Of a DNA stretch of 64,000 nt, positions 1 to 12,300 are shown piece after piece. The number at the start of each line of letters is the position of its first letter. The stretch's first letter is position 1. The translations under genes were made by a program, and so were the position numbers. This DNA comes from Corythoichthys intestinalis (Eukaryota; Chordata; Actinopteri; Syngnathiformes; Syngnathidae). The notes below the pieces were generated by a model, which searched no databases, was not told where the DNA came from, and saw only the letters and a program-made list of their open reading frames with translations. The stretch covers positions 48,049,001 to 48,113,000 of the forward strand of contig NC_080412.1 in NCBI RefSeq assembly GCF_030265065.1. Direction: 5' to 3'.

Positions 1-365
1 AAAACTTGCTCGAGCTGAAGCCAAGCACTCACTTTACAGTCTCGCTTCAGTTCACGCCGTACGAACGTTTTCTTCCGACATCACAACTTTCTGAGGTGGG
101 GAAACAAAACGTTTGCGATTTGCGGACTGCCAAGAAATCATTTTGACACAGACGGAGTATTAGGGACAAAAGACAAACTGGGAATAGGAGAATAAGTACA
201 AATCTTGCCAGTTTAAAGTGGAAATATGACGGGAATAGGGCTGCAGCTATCGAATTAGGCTCGAGCGTTTACGTCACAGCAACACGGGATCATGCGAGAT
301 TTGCGACAACGCACGTCTGCATCACGGGACATTTCAACTTAACGGCAAATACAATTCAACTACGA

Positions 366-752
366 GTGCCAAAGATGGAAAAAAAAAACGTGACAGTTCG
401 ATACAGAGACAAACTTGATATCATGGCGAAGGACAGATATGTGAGCAAACTTAAGGATGTGAACAATGTTGACCCTTACGAGCAAGCCGAACACAAATGG
501 AATAAAGATGTCGACAAGCTTCCACCACTATGCGAAATGGACATCATGCTGTATTCAGTGTTTGGTGTAAGTTACTACACTCATCGGCAATTCCGAAACT
601 ACAAATCGCTACGAACAGTTTTGCTGCGGATGGGTGCAGGACCTGCACGTTATGATCGTAGCAAACGGCAACACCATCGTTCTTGCAATGTGTGTTTACA
701 TTTTCATTGCCATGAACGTCTGAATTTGTGCTGTGCTGTGATAGTTAAGTGA
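366..752 (+). pseudogene. N-terminal relic of the YqaJ-associated protein of an ISL2EU-like element
   Basis: The 128-aa frame contains KDRYVSKLKDVNNVDPYE, then a DIMLYSVFG region and YKSL, which resembles the N-terminus of the YqaJ-exonuclease-type second protein of fish ISL2EU elements. After YKSL the family resemblance (a GWVQDLHV-like segment) moves to another frame, so the copy is frameshifted. The YqaJ nuclease domain itself is missing. Identification is from memory of the family. Confidence 0.6.
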
Positions 753-991
753 CAAATCAATGCTGTGTTTTAGAAAACAGATTTGTTGCAGACAATGTAG
801 CCTGTGTACAAACTCTTTGCCACCATCTCACGGCAACATGTTACAGCTTTTTCATTTAGAAACGACAGGAATGATGTCTTAAGAAGACAATGCACATGTA
901 TGCATGCTCGTTGTTTAGCTGTAGCTATAGCTAACAACAGGCCGACTTAGGGCATAAAATTACCGAAAGTTGCGTAGACAAACCAAATGAA

Positions 992-1321
992 CTAACCGGA
1001 GTAGAAGTGCATCGAGCAAACTCTGTGTGTAACTGGAGAATCAAACGTTATGCCCTTCCTTCTGATCGAGGCCACCCGTGCCATTCTTCGACGTTTGCTA
1101 AGTTCAGATATGAGCTTTCCCTCGCCTTTTCTCCATGTAGGGATCCGGAAGAAACACAATGGGGTTCCGTCGAGCTGTACATTCTCCTTTCTATTCGATC
1201 GCTTGTTGCAATTCTTTACCGAACAATCATTTCCAATCATTTTTAAAGAGGGACCTGAGTGGAAATGCCTCACTGTTGATGTTTCCCGGAGTTCTGACAC
1301 CGAACTTCCTGCTTCCAACAT
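992..1321 (-). pseudogene. THAP-domain relic of an ISL2EU-like transposase
   Basis: The 109-aa frame shows the C2CH THAP pattern: CSVKNC, then FFRIP, a lysine/arginine-rich stretch, and VCSMHF. This is the DNA-binding domain at the front of many DDE transposases of this type. No HTH or DDE catalytic part follows. It points inward from the right terminal repeat of the element, opposite to the relic at 366-752. Confidence 0.75.
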
Positions 1322-2479
1322 GGCGATAGGGGCGGAAACCTCGCGAGTGCCACGTCATACGCTCGAGCCTAATATTTCAGTAATCGACTGAAAATTCTAT
1401 CAAGTAATTGGATAAAACATATTTCTTTTGAGTTAAAGAGCAATTATACATGAGAAAACAAGACAGTTCATCTAATATTGAACCACTTTCTGTCAATCAG
1501 TGTCTTTGTTTTCAATGTACATTGTTGAAAACAGCCAACAATTGCATCTAATATGTGACTAGGAAAAAAAACAACCAATTCACTATTTTCACTCAAAAAA
1601 CCTCTAGATTTTATGTATATAAAATGCATATATTTCTTACCCTAAAAATGTCATTATGCTTGATAACACACATCACTTAAAAGTGAGGGGTTTTTCCTAC
1701 TTGTTTCAATTGTTTTCCATTTGTGCCAAACTATGTTTAAGTTCTAGTTGTGTTTTAAATTCGTCTAAACTGTATGTCCTGATAGGATTTGGAGTTTTTG
1801 CAGTGTTCAAAATAAATGTATGATACCTGCAGTACTGGAGCACATTAGGGACCAGTGCTACTTGGTGTTTTATCCAGCAATGACTACTGAGCTAAAATTG
1901 ACAGTTAGCTTAATTAAGTTTTTATTTTACACCCTCATCACTCTACAGCGCTATTTTTTCACAGATTAAATCAACCCTGTATGTAAAACACGTTAGCCAC
2001 GCATCGACAGTGGTCATAATGAATAGAAACCTAGCCCTCCGCAGGGCTAACGTTATGTGAACGGGTGACAGTCACATTAATCTTATTTATTAGCGCTGAG
2101 AAGTAAACTGCTTTAAAATGACGGCTGTTTACTAACGCCGCCGAGTCTGTCATTTCGCATCTAGCTCTACGAACATGTGATCTCTATGAGACGCATCAGA
2201 CGCTACCTGCAACCGCCGTAGCATCACGCGAGTGTAGTTTTTAGCATCGTCGGCGTAGTTTGTAGCGGCTGTTGGCAGCAGTAAGGTATTTTTTAAAAAA
2301 TTGCTTCTTCCTCTACGCCTGCCCGTGACGTCAGCACTTTGTCCCGCATTAAAAGTAGTCCGGGCAAAACGTGATGCTTAGAGCTGGCAAAATCAAACAA
2401 TTGCTCGAGGTGAATAAAATGACTCTGATCGGTTTCTAAACTCGAGTTTCTCCAGTATTCCTTTCAGCTCTAGATGAGA

Positions 2480-2660
2480 ATAAAGTCGGTCGTCGTAACA
2501 CCAAGAGGAAAAAGTCCCAGAATTACGAGGAAAAAGTCATATTCCGAGAATAAAGTCACACGTTGTAATATAACCAGATTAATGTGCTAATATGAAGGGG
2601 AAAAAAGTTCATATTGAAAGGAAAAAGTCGCACTATTACAAGACTAAGTCACCATCTGAC
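2480..2660. repeat. Degenerate ATAAAGTC/AAAAAGTC simple-type repeat
   Basis: Loose iterations of (G)AATAAAGTC and GAAAAAGTC interleaved with attac/atattac motifs. Similar material recurs around 4330-4510, 28160-28450 and 53400-53480, beside genes. It looks like a degenerate short-unit repeat; no coding or TIR structure was seen. Confidence 0.5.
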
Positions 2661-2741
2661 TTTTTATTTTGATGTATGCACCGAACGGGAGATAGCTCTC
2701 CTTGTCCAATGACAAGAAATGCATGTCATTTGAGTGGAAAT

Positions 2742-3300
2742 ACGACCTCCCTGAAGTTGGCCCCCCGTTCGACGCAAATTTGTCTCAAAATGATGTCAAT
2801 CGTTTGCGCTACGTTAGTGCTGCAAAAAGTTTCGTTTGTGCCATTATTGTTGTGCAGTTATTAAACATTGATTTTTAGGTCATCCAGAGTTCACCCAGCC
2901 CCCCATCTACGGCAGAATGGAACCCCACCGGTGTCATTTCGTTGTTTTGTTTGAACTGCTACGCTTTTAGAGATATTGATATGAATTTATAGTGATGACG
3001 TCACGCGCAGCCCCCCCATCTGCGGCAAAACGGAACTGCGACGATGTCATTTGTTTATGCTCTGTTAGTGCTGCAAAAAGTATTGTTTGTGCCGCCATTC
3101 TTTCCACCGTGGGGTGCCATTCTGCCGTAGATGGGGGGCTGGGTGAACTCTGGATAACCTAAAAAAAAAAAACAATGTTTAATAACTACAAAACGATGGC
3201 GGCACAAACGAAACTTTTTGCTGCACTAACGTAGCGCAAACGATTGACATCATTTTGATACAAATTCGAGTCTGACGGGAGGGCAACTCCACGGAGGTGG
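2742..3300. repeat. Fold-back (long inverted) repeat upstream of the first visible smg6 exon
   Basis: Arms at about 2742-2932 and 3107-3300 are reverse complements over roughly 185 bp; shared blocks include the complement of GATGGGGGGCTGGGTGAAC and AAAATGATGTCAATCG. The spacer holds a third, partial direct copy of the arm (GTTAGTGCTGCAAAAAG near 3067). No coding capacity. It ends about 75 bp before the smg6 exon at 3375. Confidence 0.8.
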
Positions 3301-3374
3301 AAATCCTGCACTTGTCAATCTAAAGAAAAAAAATGCCTTTCCCTAAGTTTCAAATGTTCTTTCCTTGAGCGCAG

Positions 3375-6300
3375 AAGAGCATCACGCGTCCAAGAAGCAC
3401 TGGCGGCGCGCCGACTCGCACCGATGCCTGCCGGCGCCCAAAAGCGCTCCGGCGTCCGACGCGGCCCGCTCCCGTCCCAGAAACGGCAAAGTCGGCGACG
3501 GAGGAGCGGCTCCGGCCGAAGCGCTTCCAGAAAACCGCGGGGAGAGTCGAGAGCCCGCCGGCGAGCCCAAGAAGGCTCGCAAACCCGACCGGGAGTTTTA
3601 CCGTCCCGGGAGCCGCCGCGGAAAAGACGGGGCGCCGGAGCCAGACGAGACTTCCAAAGTCGACCGAAGAGAGGCCGGGCGCCACAAAGAGAGCCGAGAA
3701 AAGGCCAAATCCGAGGAAAGCGACGGGAGCGGCGCGCTGGAGACGCTCGCCGGCAAAGTGGAACGACTCAGCGTCGAGGCTAAAGGCGGCGAGGAAGCGG
3801 CCCGACGGAGGAGGCGGGCCGGGAAGACGCCGGAAAACCCGCGGGGAAGAGGCGGCGACCGGGCGCGACAGAAGCGGCCCAGAGAGAGCAGAAGAAGAAG
3901 CCGCGACGGCGAGGAAGGGGACGCGGCGGCGCGGAGGAACGACCGACGGAAAGGTCAGCGGGGCGAGCGCACCGAATCGGACGGCGGGGCGCCCGCCTCC
4001 AAGCGCTATTCCGAATCGGACGGTCGCCGCCGCGCCTACAGCGGCGGCCGCTCGTCCGGCGACTCCGGAGAAGGCGACGCCGCGGAAGCGGGACGGACGG
4101 ACGACGACGGGGCGAGAGGGAGCAAAGGCCGAGGAACGCCGGAAAAAAACCACGGTCCCGGCGAACGCCGCCAACGCGGCCCACTTCCTCGGGGCCGAGG
4201 AGGAGGTACATTTTCCAGCCTTCTTCACTGTTTGGGTGATGAGCGACTTTCTCATAAAGCTCAACTGATATGTACGCTACTACTAGTTTGGCTAAATTAG
4301 CTGCCCTGCATCCGTACACCATTGCACAGTGTAAGGAAAAAAACAACTTTAATCTCGTCATATTTGGATTTTCTCATAATATTACGACTCGTTGGGCAAT
4401 ATTACAAAAAATGACTTTAATCTGGTATATTTTTCTGGTAGTATTAAAAGGTACGAGTCGTGACTTGAATATACTTTGACTTCAAGTCGGTAATATTAGG
4501 AGCTTATTGTTTTTCCCCCTTTCAGTCCGGCCCTAATGCGCCATTGTACTTCTAACCACCGGGTGGCGCCAAGTCACAAGCGGCAGATATCATCACCCAA
4601 ACGGCGAACGGAGAGATTTGATCAGCTCTTTAATTGTATACCGGCCGGTCACGGCAAAAAAGTCCGGCCGGGTCGTTCATGCGCAAACGCCGGCACGTAC
4701 GTACGTACGGCAGTTGAACTGCCAAAAATGGAACAGAGGTGCAACAATTCATCGAAAACTATTTTGATAACTAACTTATCGTTTAGGACCATCTCCACCT
4801 TAACCTTGTCTACATTTTTGAAATTGTAACATATATTTACCTTGCCACTTGTAAACATGATAAGATTTCTTGAGTATAAGTCAAAGTAGCACATGAAAAA
4901 AATCTTTTACTCGGGAAACAATTCACATTTCTGCCAATTTTCAAACACCTTGCTATCTAAACTAGCTTTTTAATGAGGATGCAACAACGAATCGATTAAA
5001 ATGGAATCGGTTGCCAACCAATTTGATCATCTGTTTTTGCCGGCAGTTACGAGCGGTCCCGTTTGGGTCCTTGTTTGCGTGTAGTGTGAGGCTGTGCGCG
5101 TGCCAGTGATTAAAGCGAGCGAGCGAGCGAGCGAGAGAGAGAGAGTTCACCGCTATACTCGGGCTGGGTTTCTACTAGGAGTGTGGGGTGCGCATCCGTG
5201 ATGATGATGATGGCTCTCTCAACAATACAGGCGTGGACGGTCTATGACGGTCCTCCTCTGTTCGCCGGTCTTCATAAGTTAAGGTGGCAATTCTTATTGT
5301 GGTAACATGGCAAGAAATCGCCAGCTTGGTCGAATTTCTAAACATTTATTCCATCAACTTGTGCCTAGTGTCCCCCGCGGCAAGTAAACAAGGTGAAAGT
5401 GAAACTAAAAAGGCTCCCCCTCTATCAGGTCAGCCACACAATGTGTTCAGGTACGCCATGCAAACACATTCGCCACATTAGAACCCGGTTTGTTCCATTA
5501 TCACATGTATTCTCATTATTATTACTGCTATTATTAGATTATTATTCTGATTTTTTTTCATAATGTATTTGTTTTGCTCTTTGTAATGGATATTCGCAAG
5601 AGTAACATCAATATTTATTAGAATTTCGTGTAGGTTTTCGGGCTGTGGAACCAATGAATGGAATTATAATCTATTTTTATAAGAAAATCCTGCTCAACAT
5701 TCGACCGGTTCCACTTTTTACAAACAAGGTGCTGGAATGACTGAACTTGGTATGTAGAGGTACCGCTGTATTACGAAATGTGGAGTTGGATTGTCTTTTG
5801 TATTGTTACATCCAAATTGCCTCTGACAGAGGTGAGTAAATAAGCGTTCTTTGTTGATGAGCCGTTACTACTTATCACGGAAGGCTAAGCTAGTTAGCGA
5901 TGATGCTAATCCGTGTCCTAAGCGTCTGTTTGTATTGTGGAGAAGCATGTTAGCGCTTGAGTTATTGTTAGATAGTAAAGTTCAATTTGATCAAGAGAGC
6001 ACACACATAAACAGCTTAGAGTCAACACAAACTCCCATTCAAATGTTGTAAATTGTCATACAAGAGAGTGTGCTTTGAAACTGGATGATGTCTTCTTTGT
6101 TACTTACAACATGCCTTAAGTTCAACTGTGATTGGAAAAAAGGAATGAATTCATTGGCCAGTTAATCGATTATGAAAGTAACCGTTTGCTGCAGCCCTCT
6201 TCCAAAATGTAGTAAAAGCGTAGAAGGGGCAGATCGGCGGGGCGTCTAAAGGGAGCGGCCGCTAACCCTGAGCCCGCGCGGCAGGTATCCTGGTGCTGCC

Positions 6301-9300
6301 GTCCCGCGGCGAGGCGACCGAGCCGCATCCGGCGGAACGGGGCCGGCGGCTGCTTTCGGGCGGGGCCTCCAGGGGCCGCGGCGGGGGCGTCAGGCGGCTG
6401 TGGGACCCCAACGATCCCGAGCGGAAGCCGGCGCTGGCCTCCGGCGGGCGACCCGCCCTCCCGTCTACCGTGCGGGCCGTCTACCCGCAAGGCTACGGAC
6501 AGCTGCACTTTCTGGACACGGACGACGAAGCGCCGGCCGCCGCGGCCCTGGCCAACTACTACAAGTTCCAGCGGTCGGACGACCCCTACGCCGCCGGCCA
6601 GCGTTACCCCTTCCCCTTGGCGGCGGGCGACGGAGCGCACGCGCACAGAGGCTACGCGCAGACTGCGGAGGAGGCGGAGCGGCGGGCCCGAGGCGAGCTG
6701 GGCCGAACGCTGAGGGCGGCGGACGCCCAGGAGGTCCAGCTGGGCAACCTGCTGTCCCGAGACGGACTCGGCGCCGAGGGCCTGGAACGCATGGCCCAGC
6801 TAAGGTGGGTCCGCCCGGCCGTCGCGCTTTCTGAAGAGCCGCCGCGCCATCCGCCGTTTGCCGCAGGGCCGAGCTGCTGGCCGTGTACGAGCGCGTGGTC
6901 CTGAGCGACATCGAGCTGGCCGACGCGCAGGGCGTGGACCAGGCCCTCTGGAAGAACGTCTTCTACCAGGTGATCGAGCGCTTTCGCCAGCTGCTGAAGG
7001 ATCCCGCCGCCGACGCGCACCCGCTCATCCGCGACGTGCTGCTGACGCTGCTGGACGAGGTGAACCCTATCCGCTCCGGGCCGCCAAGTGACCCGCTCGC
7101 TCGCTCGCGTCCGCTCACGCTCTCCCGACTCGTCTCGTGTCCAGGGGGCGTGCTTCTTTGACGCCCTGCTTCAGAAGCTGCAGACGGTCTACCAATTTCA
7201 ATTGGAGGACTACATGGACGGCGTGGCCATCAGGTCGCGCCCGCTGCGCAAAACGGTAGGCCGCTCTTTTAACGTCTCTCCCGTTTTGTGACATCTAATG
7301 AATGAGCAACTTTTATCTTGCTTTGAACTGCACAATATTTCTGCTCCCAACAATAAAAATCAAAATTGGTCTCGAACGACCGAATGAAATTTGCAACGGC
7401 CCGCCTAATGAAAAAACAAATTCCAATGACATAAATACTGTCGTCAGTTGCATTTCATCAGATTTACCGAGGAAAAAATATCTCTGGCCAAATTTGGTGA
7501 CGGAACATACCGCGCCATATTCCTTGTCCGTGGCGTTGGTGCATTCATATTTATTCTTTTAAGAGTCAAATCGACGGTCATCTTCCATTGTATATTAGCA
7601 TTTAGCTAGTGCGCGCACGTGTGTGTCATTTTACGTGTTGAGTGTTATAAACATGTTTAGTCTCAGATTTTTGGAAAACTCTTATCTCTGCGTGGATAGC
7701 GTTACGCGTTACTAGACGCAAAGATACCGTGTTGCTGTGAATGTGAAGCACCCACCATTAAAATGGCGGTACAGTATTTGGGCATTTTTCTTTTCGTATC
7801 CGATGAGTCATATTAAACGCAGCGTGGCCCTTGTTTTTTTTTTTTTGTGTACGTATCAAATTTGTGCTTCACCAGGTCAAGTACGCGCTGATCAGCGCTC
7901 AGCGTTGCCTGATCTGTCAAGGAGACATCGCTCGCTACCGAGAACAAGCCGGCGACTCGGCCAACTACGGAAAAGCCCGCAGGTACTGTAAGCGGACCTT
8001 TCTCCACTCTTTTCGCACTTTGTATCAAATACTCTGTCTGGATTTCTCAGCTGGTATCTGAAAGCTCAGCAGATCGCCCCCAAAAACGGCCGTCCGTACA
8101 ACCAGCTGGCACTGCTAGCGGTCTACACTGTGAGTATCCTTATGCTAAGGATGCAACAATACTCGGTTTTCTATTGAACCGTTCGATACGCCCGCTCCGA
8201 TTCGATACGCAAAAAACGTTCGGTCCAAACGAAAAGCTCCCAAAATGTATTTTCTGAATGTATTTTTGTCGACTCTCTCGCTAAAATGTCCGGCGCGGCT
8301 CTGCCTTGAAAAAACAAACTCTGCCGCTAGCGACCCCCCTCCTCCCATCCTCCCCCTAACTGCGTGAAAGGCGGGAGCCGTGGCGCACGAGGATCATTGC
8401 TCGTGAAGAAAGACGGAAACCTAAGGAGGCGGCTCGCCAGCTTCAATATCGTACAGATCCGTTGTTCGGCAGCATTTTGGCTGAGCCGATACGGTATCCC
8501 CACTCGTACATATTAAACAAAGACCGTCTTTACGGATACGTACGACAAAGTCCGCCAATATGTTGTTGCCGACTCGGCTGCTACGAATAACCTGGCTTTG
8601 ACAACAGACGGGTTAAGACCGCCGGTCACCGAGAGCTAACTCACGGTCACGTGATGAACAACGAGTGGCAAATTAAGAGCGCTGGACTTCAAACTCGTCC
8701 TGTTTAGGAAAGTCGATGGTCAAATGCCGCTGTTGTGCAGTCGGGAGCAGACGTGACGGCTGTGGCGTTTGTTCACTTTTTTTAACGCCCGACAACACTC
8801 GTGCGCACACACACTAGATATCATCAAATAGCAACCTAGATGTGCCACGTTAGATAACATGCCATTGGCTGCGTGAGCCCAGTGATCATGGGACGCGTAG
8901 TCCATATACTACATGGACGAATTAAAAACCGCCATGACTGAATGCGAGTTAAGCAGGCCAAATCGATCCATACCAGTGACTGTAGATAATGCAGCAAATA
9001 ATGTTAATTCAGTACGTGACACGGATGGAAAGAGAGAAATCAACAGGTTGCTCCACCTGACTTTACAAACGGTAAAGATTGTTATACAAAATTTCTTCAG
9101 ATCAGTAAGAAGTAAGCACATACTTATTATGCATGTTTATTCAACCGGTGTGTCAGCGCCGCCCCGCGCTCCGCTCCCACCGCTGAGCAGGCCGGTCCGC
9201 TAACCCGCGCGCCACGACGCTTCCGCTCGCCAGGAAGGGACGCTGCCGTTGGCTCGAGCTCAGCGTCCTTGCGTGAAGGAATCGGCAGGGAGGTTTCCAC

Positions 9301-12300
9301 GCTCCGCAACGGACCTGCGTGTACCTGTTCCAGTCACCCAGCCCCCCCTGAAACCTTCGCTGCCGATCCGGGTCACGGCACCAACGTAACCGGTGTGTCA
9401 GCGCCGCCCCGCGTTCCGCTACGGACCTGCGTGTACTCGTTAAATTTATATGACGGCAGTGTTATTTTTGTTTGTTAGCAAAATAAGAAAACACTTGTAT
9501 TTTTTGTTTCAGAGCATTAAACGTATTGAATCGAATCGATAATCGAGTCCTTCGTATTTAAAATGGTACCGGACCGTGACTTAACTGTATCGTTGCATCC
9601 TTACCTGACGCCGAGCCGGCGCGGCGTTCCGTAGGCTCAAGGGCCGTTTGCGTCCTCTTCCAGAAGCGCAAGCTGGACGCCGTGTATTACTACATGCGCA
9701 GCCTGGCGGCGTCCAATCCAATTTTGACGGCCAAGGAGAGCCTGATGAGTCTGTTCGAGGAGGCCAAGCGCAAGACGGAGCAGCTGGAGCGCCGCCGCAG
9801 GCAGGAGCGGCGGGACGGCGGCTCCGGGGGCCCCGCCGTCAGGGGCCGCGCCGGATCCGATGATGGAGCACGCCGCGAGGTCTGGCTGCGCCCCGGCCGA
9901 AGCGACCCGGAGCAGGACGCCGAGCTCGGCAGTCTCGGCGTCGCTGAGGTAGGGCCGAGGCCGGCGGGTAAAAAACTGCAAAGAAAAAAAAAAAAGAACA
10001 AATGTGCTTTTTCTCTACTTTTCAGCTCAACAAGAGATTCATCCTGAGTTTCCTGCACGCGCACGGAAAACTCTTCACCAAAGTGGGGTGAGTGCCCCTT
10101 CGGGCGGGTCCGGGTCCGGCACGCTAAAAGCCTTCCTTCCGCAGGATGGAGTCCTTCCCCAGGGCGGCCCGGCGGGCCCTGCTGGAGTTGGGCGCGCTGC
10201 TCCGACGCGGACCGGCCCCCTTGGGCGCCACCCAGCTGCTACAGATCGTCACCGTCAACATGTTCGCCGTACACAACGCCCTGGCTCGAGGTATGACGCA
10301 CGCGCTAACGGCCGGCCCCGCCCCCGTGACGCTCCCGTCCGCGGACCAGGCGACGAAGGAGGCGGAGAGACTCGCTCCGTCTTGCTGGAGCAGAGCACCG
10401 CGTTGGGACTGGCCGTCTTCGCGCTCTTGGTGCAACGCTGCACGGAGATGCTCGCCGACGCCACCGCAGGTATCGAGTTAGGTCGTCCTCGAGCGCTCGG
10501 TTATACGCGCTAACGGAGTCAATCGCTCACTTCGCGAAGTTATTATCGACCTCGTTAATGTCACGGAATCGAAATGAAAGTCCGCCGTCGTCGGAATGGC
10601 CAAAAAAACGGTACCTCTTCTTTTCAGATGCGGAGCGGGAGGACGGGAAGGAGCCCGCGGCGCCGCTGAAGGTCTCTGCTTTTCCGGCCGACCTGCGCGA
10701 ACTTTTGCCGGCCGTCAAAGCGTGGTCCGACTGGATGCTGGGACACCCCGAGCAGTGGAACCCGCCGCCCCGCAGCTTAGAGTGAGCGCTTCCCGTCCGG
10801 CCAGCCAGCCGTCCACCCGCCATCCGTCCGTTTGGCCTGAGCGGCTCCGGATTTCCTTCTCAGCTCGCGGCCGGACACCTGGCAGTGCCTGGCCCACCTG
10901 TGCAACGTGCTGGCGCACGTGGACCACGGCGAGGTGCCCCTCTACAAGGTGGACACGGAAGAGGCGGAGGGCGACGAGGAGCTGACGCCGCTGCAGCTGA
11001 AGGAGGATCGGCTGCTGGCCGGCTTCGTTCCCCTGCTGGCGGCGCCGCAAGAACCCAGCTACGTGGACCGGCGCGCCGACACGGTGCGTACGTAAGAAAG
11101 GGAAGAGACGTTAAACCGTGAGATTTTGACGGAATGATAACCTTGAGCCAAAATACCACATGCGGTATTGCAATTATAGCTCCTAAATGTGTTATTTTGA
11201 GAAACTTTTTTTTCCATTGAACAGGATTTCTCACAACATATTTGCAAAATGGAACATGAACATAATGGAAAAATTTTGAAATAAAATAAATAGAGCTTAT
11301 ACCCACAGCCACAGCTCAAGTTGCTCAAGATTAAGAACAAAAAGAATGATTTGCAATAAAAAGTCAAAACACTTCTAAATGAACAATATATATGGTAGAA
11401 AACACAGACAAGACTGACAAAGCAGTTTCGGCTCTTGCACTCCTCTTTAAAAGAAACTGCTATATTATAAGCCAAAACATCTGTTGTGTTTGATAGAACA
11501 ATATATGCTGCCATAGCAGATTCATGGTGCATGAAGCCCCCGAACAATTTTTAATTTGTCCCTTTTACCCTGGAAACCCCCGTTTACAGACGTCGCACAA
11601 CCGCTTTTGTTTCAACCCAGCCATAAAACGAAGTTAATTATATTTATTATTTAAAATTCTGTCATTTTTAGCTTAGAATCATTCATTGATGTCTAATATT
11701 TAGTTTAAACCAAAAAAATGATTCACTCGCATATTTTAAACTTTTAAACAAATGACGTCACAATGAAAAAAATGGCGTCTGTAAAAAAGTCACGGATATC
11801 TACATCATAACTTGCTTAATTGTTTGTTTTTTTTTTTTGTTACTGTCGCATTTTCTCCAATATGTAAGATGATAAATAATTGGTACAAACAAAGACAAAA
11901 AGGTTTAAAAGGGTAAATATATGAAAAAGAAAATCTCGACCACTCTTTGTTATCTGCGATGTCTGCATCGCGACCCTTGTTATATGACCGTGTTTCACCC
12001 ATAAAATCCCCCAAAAATTCCAGCTGTGGCCATTCGCAGCTGTGTCTTGACGCTCGGTGATACATGCTACATGGAGTTTTCGGATCGATGAGAGGTAAGT
12101 ACACGATAATATCTCGTTGAAATCATGGTGTCTTTAATTCTGCTCTCGCCTCCAGATAGGGTTTCGCTGTTTTTTTTTTTTAAAACGCCCTCCTGTTCAA
12201 AATGTTTCTTCCCCCAGAAAATTGAGATTTTAAGCTTTCCAATGATGCATCACACATGCTTATTGGACAATTTTGAAAGTTGGCCAAATTGGGGGTCTCA

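Larger units (their letters stand above)
256..1371. mobile_element. ISL2EU-like (PIF/Harbinger-type) deletion derivative, nested in hAT
   Basis: Terminal inverted repeats start TAGGCTCGAGCGT and include ACGTCA. The element is flanked by the dinucleotide AT at 254-255 and 1372-1373, the 2-bp duplication I associate with ISL2EU elements, and excising it rejoins the host hAT. It contains two convergent N-terminal coding relics: a YqaJ-associated protein on + and a THAP domain on -. Their C-terminal parts, and so the DDE transposase, are absent. It cannot move alone. Confidence 0.8.
236..2472. mobile_element. Non-autonomous hAT element, copy 1 (interrupted)
   Basis: The ends TAGGGCTGCAGCTATC and CAGCTCTA match, in inverse orientation, the ends of the element at 41810-42879, and the interiors align over about 1 kb. 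It is flanked by a plausible decayed 8-bp target duplication, gacgggaa at 228-235 and gatgagaa at 2473-2480, differing by two transitions. No transposase is visible. The left part is split by an ISL2EU-like insertion at 256-1371; removing it restores the colinear hAT sequence. Confidence 0.8.

Noticed and set aside
1-235. Possible smg6 first exon or other feature at the left edge
   Set aside because: No MAEGLERVR-like coding and no matching donor found; left unassigned.
3350-4361. Long - strand frames of 304 and 193 aa opposite the smg6 N-terminal exon
   Set aside because: Shadows of a GC-rich coding exon; the + frame has the conserved SMG6 motifs and splice sites.
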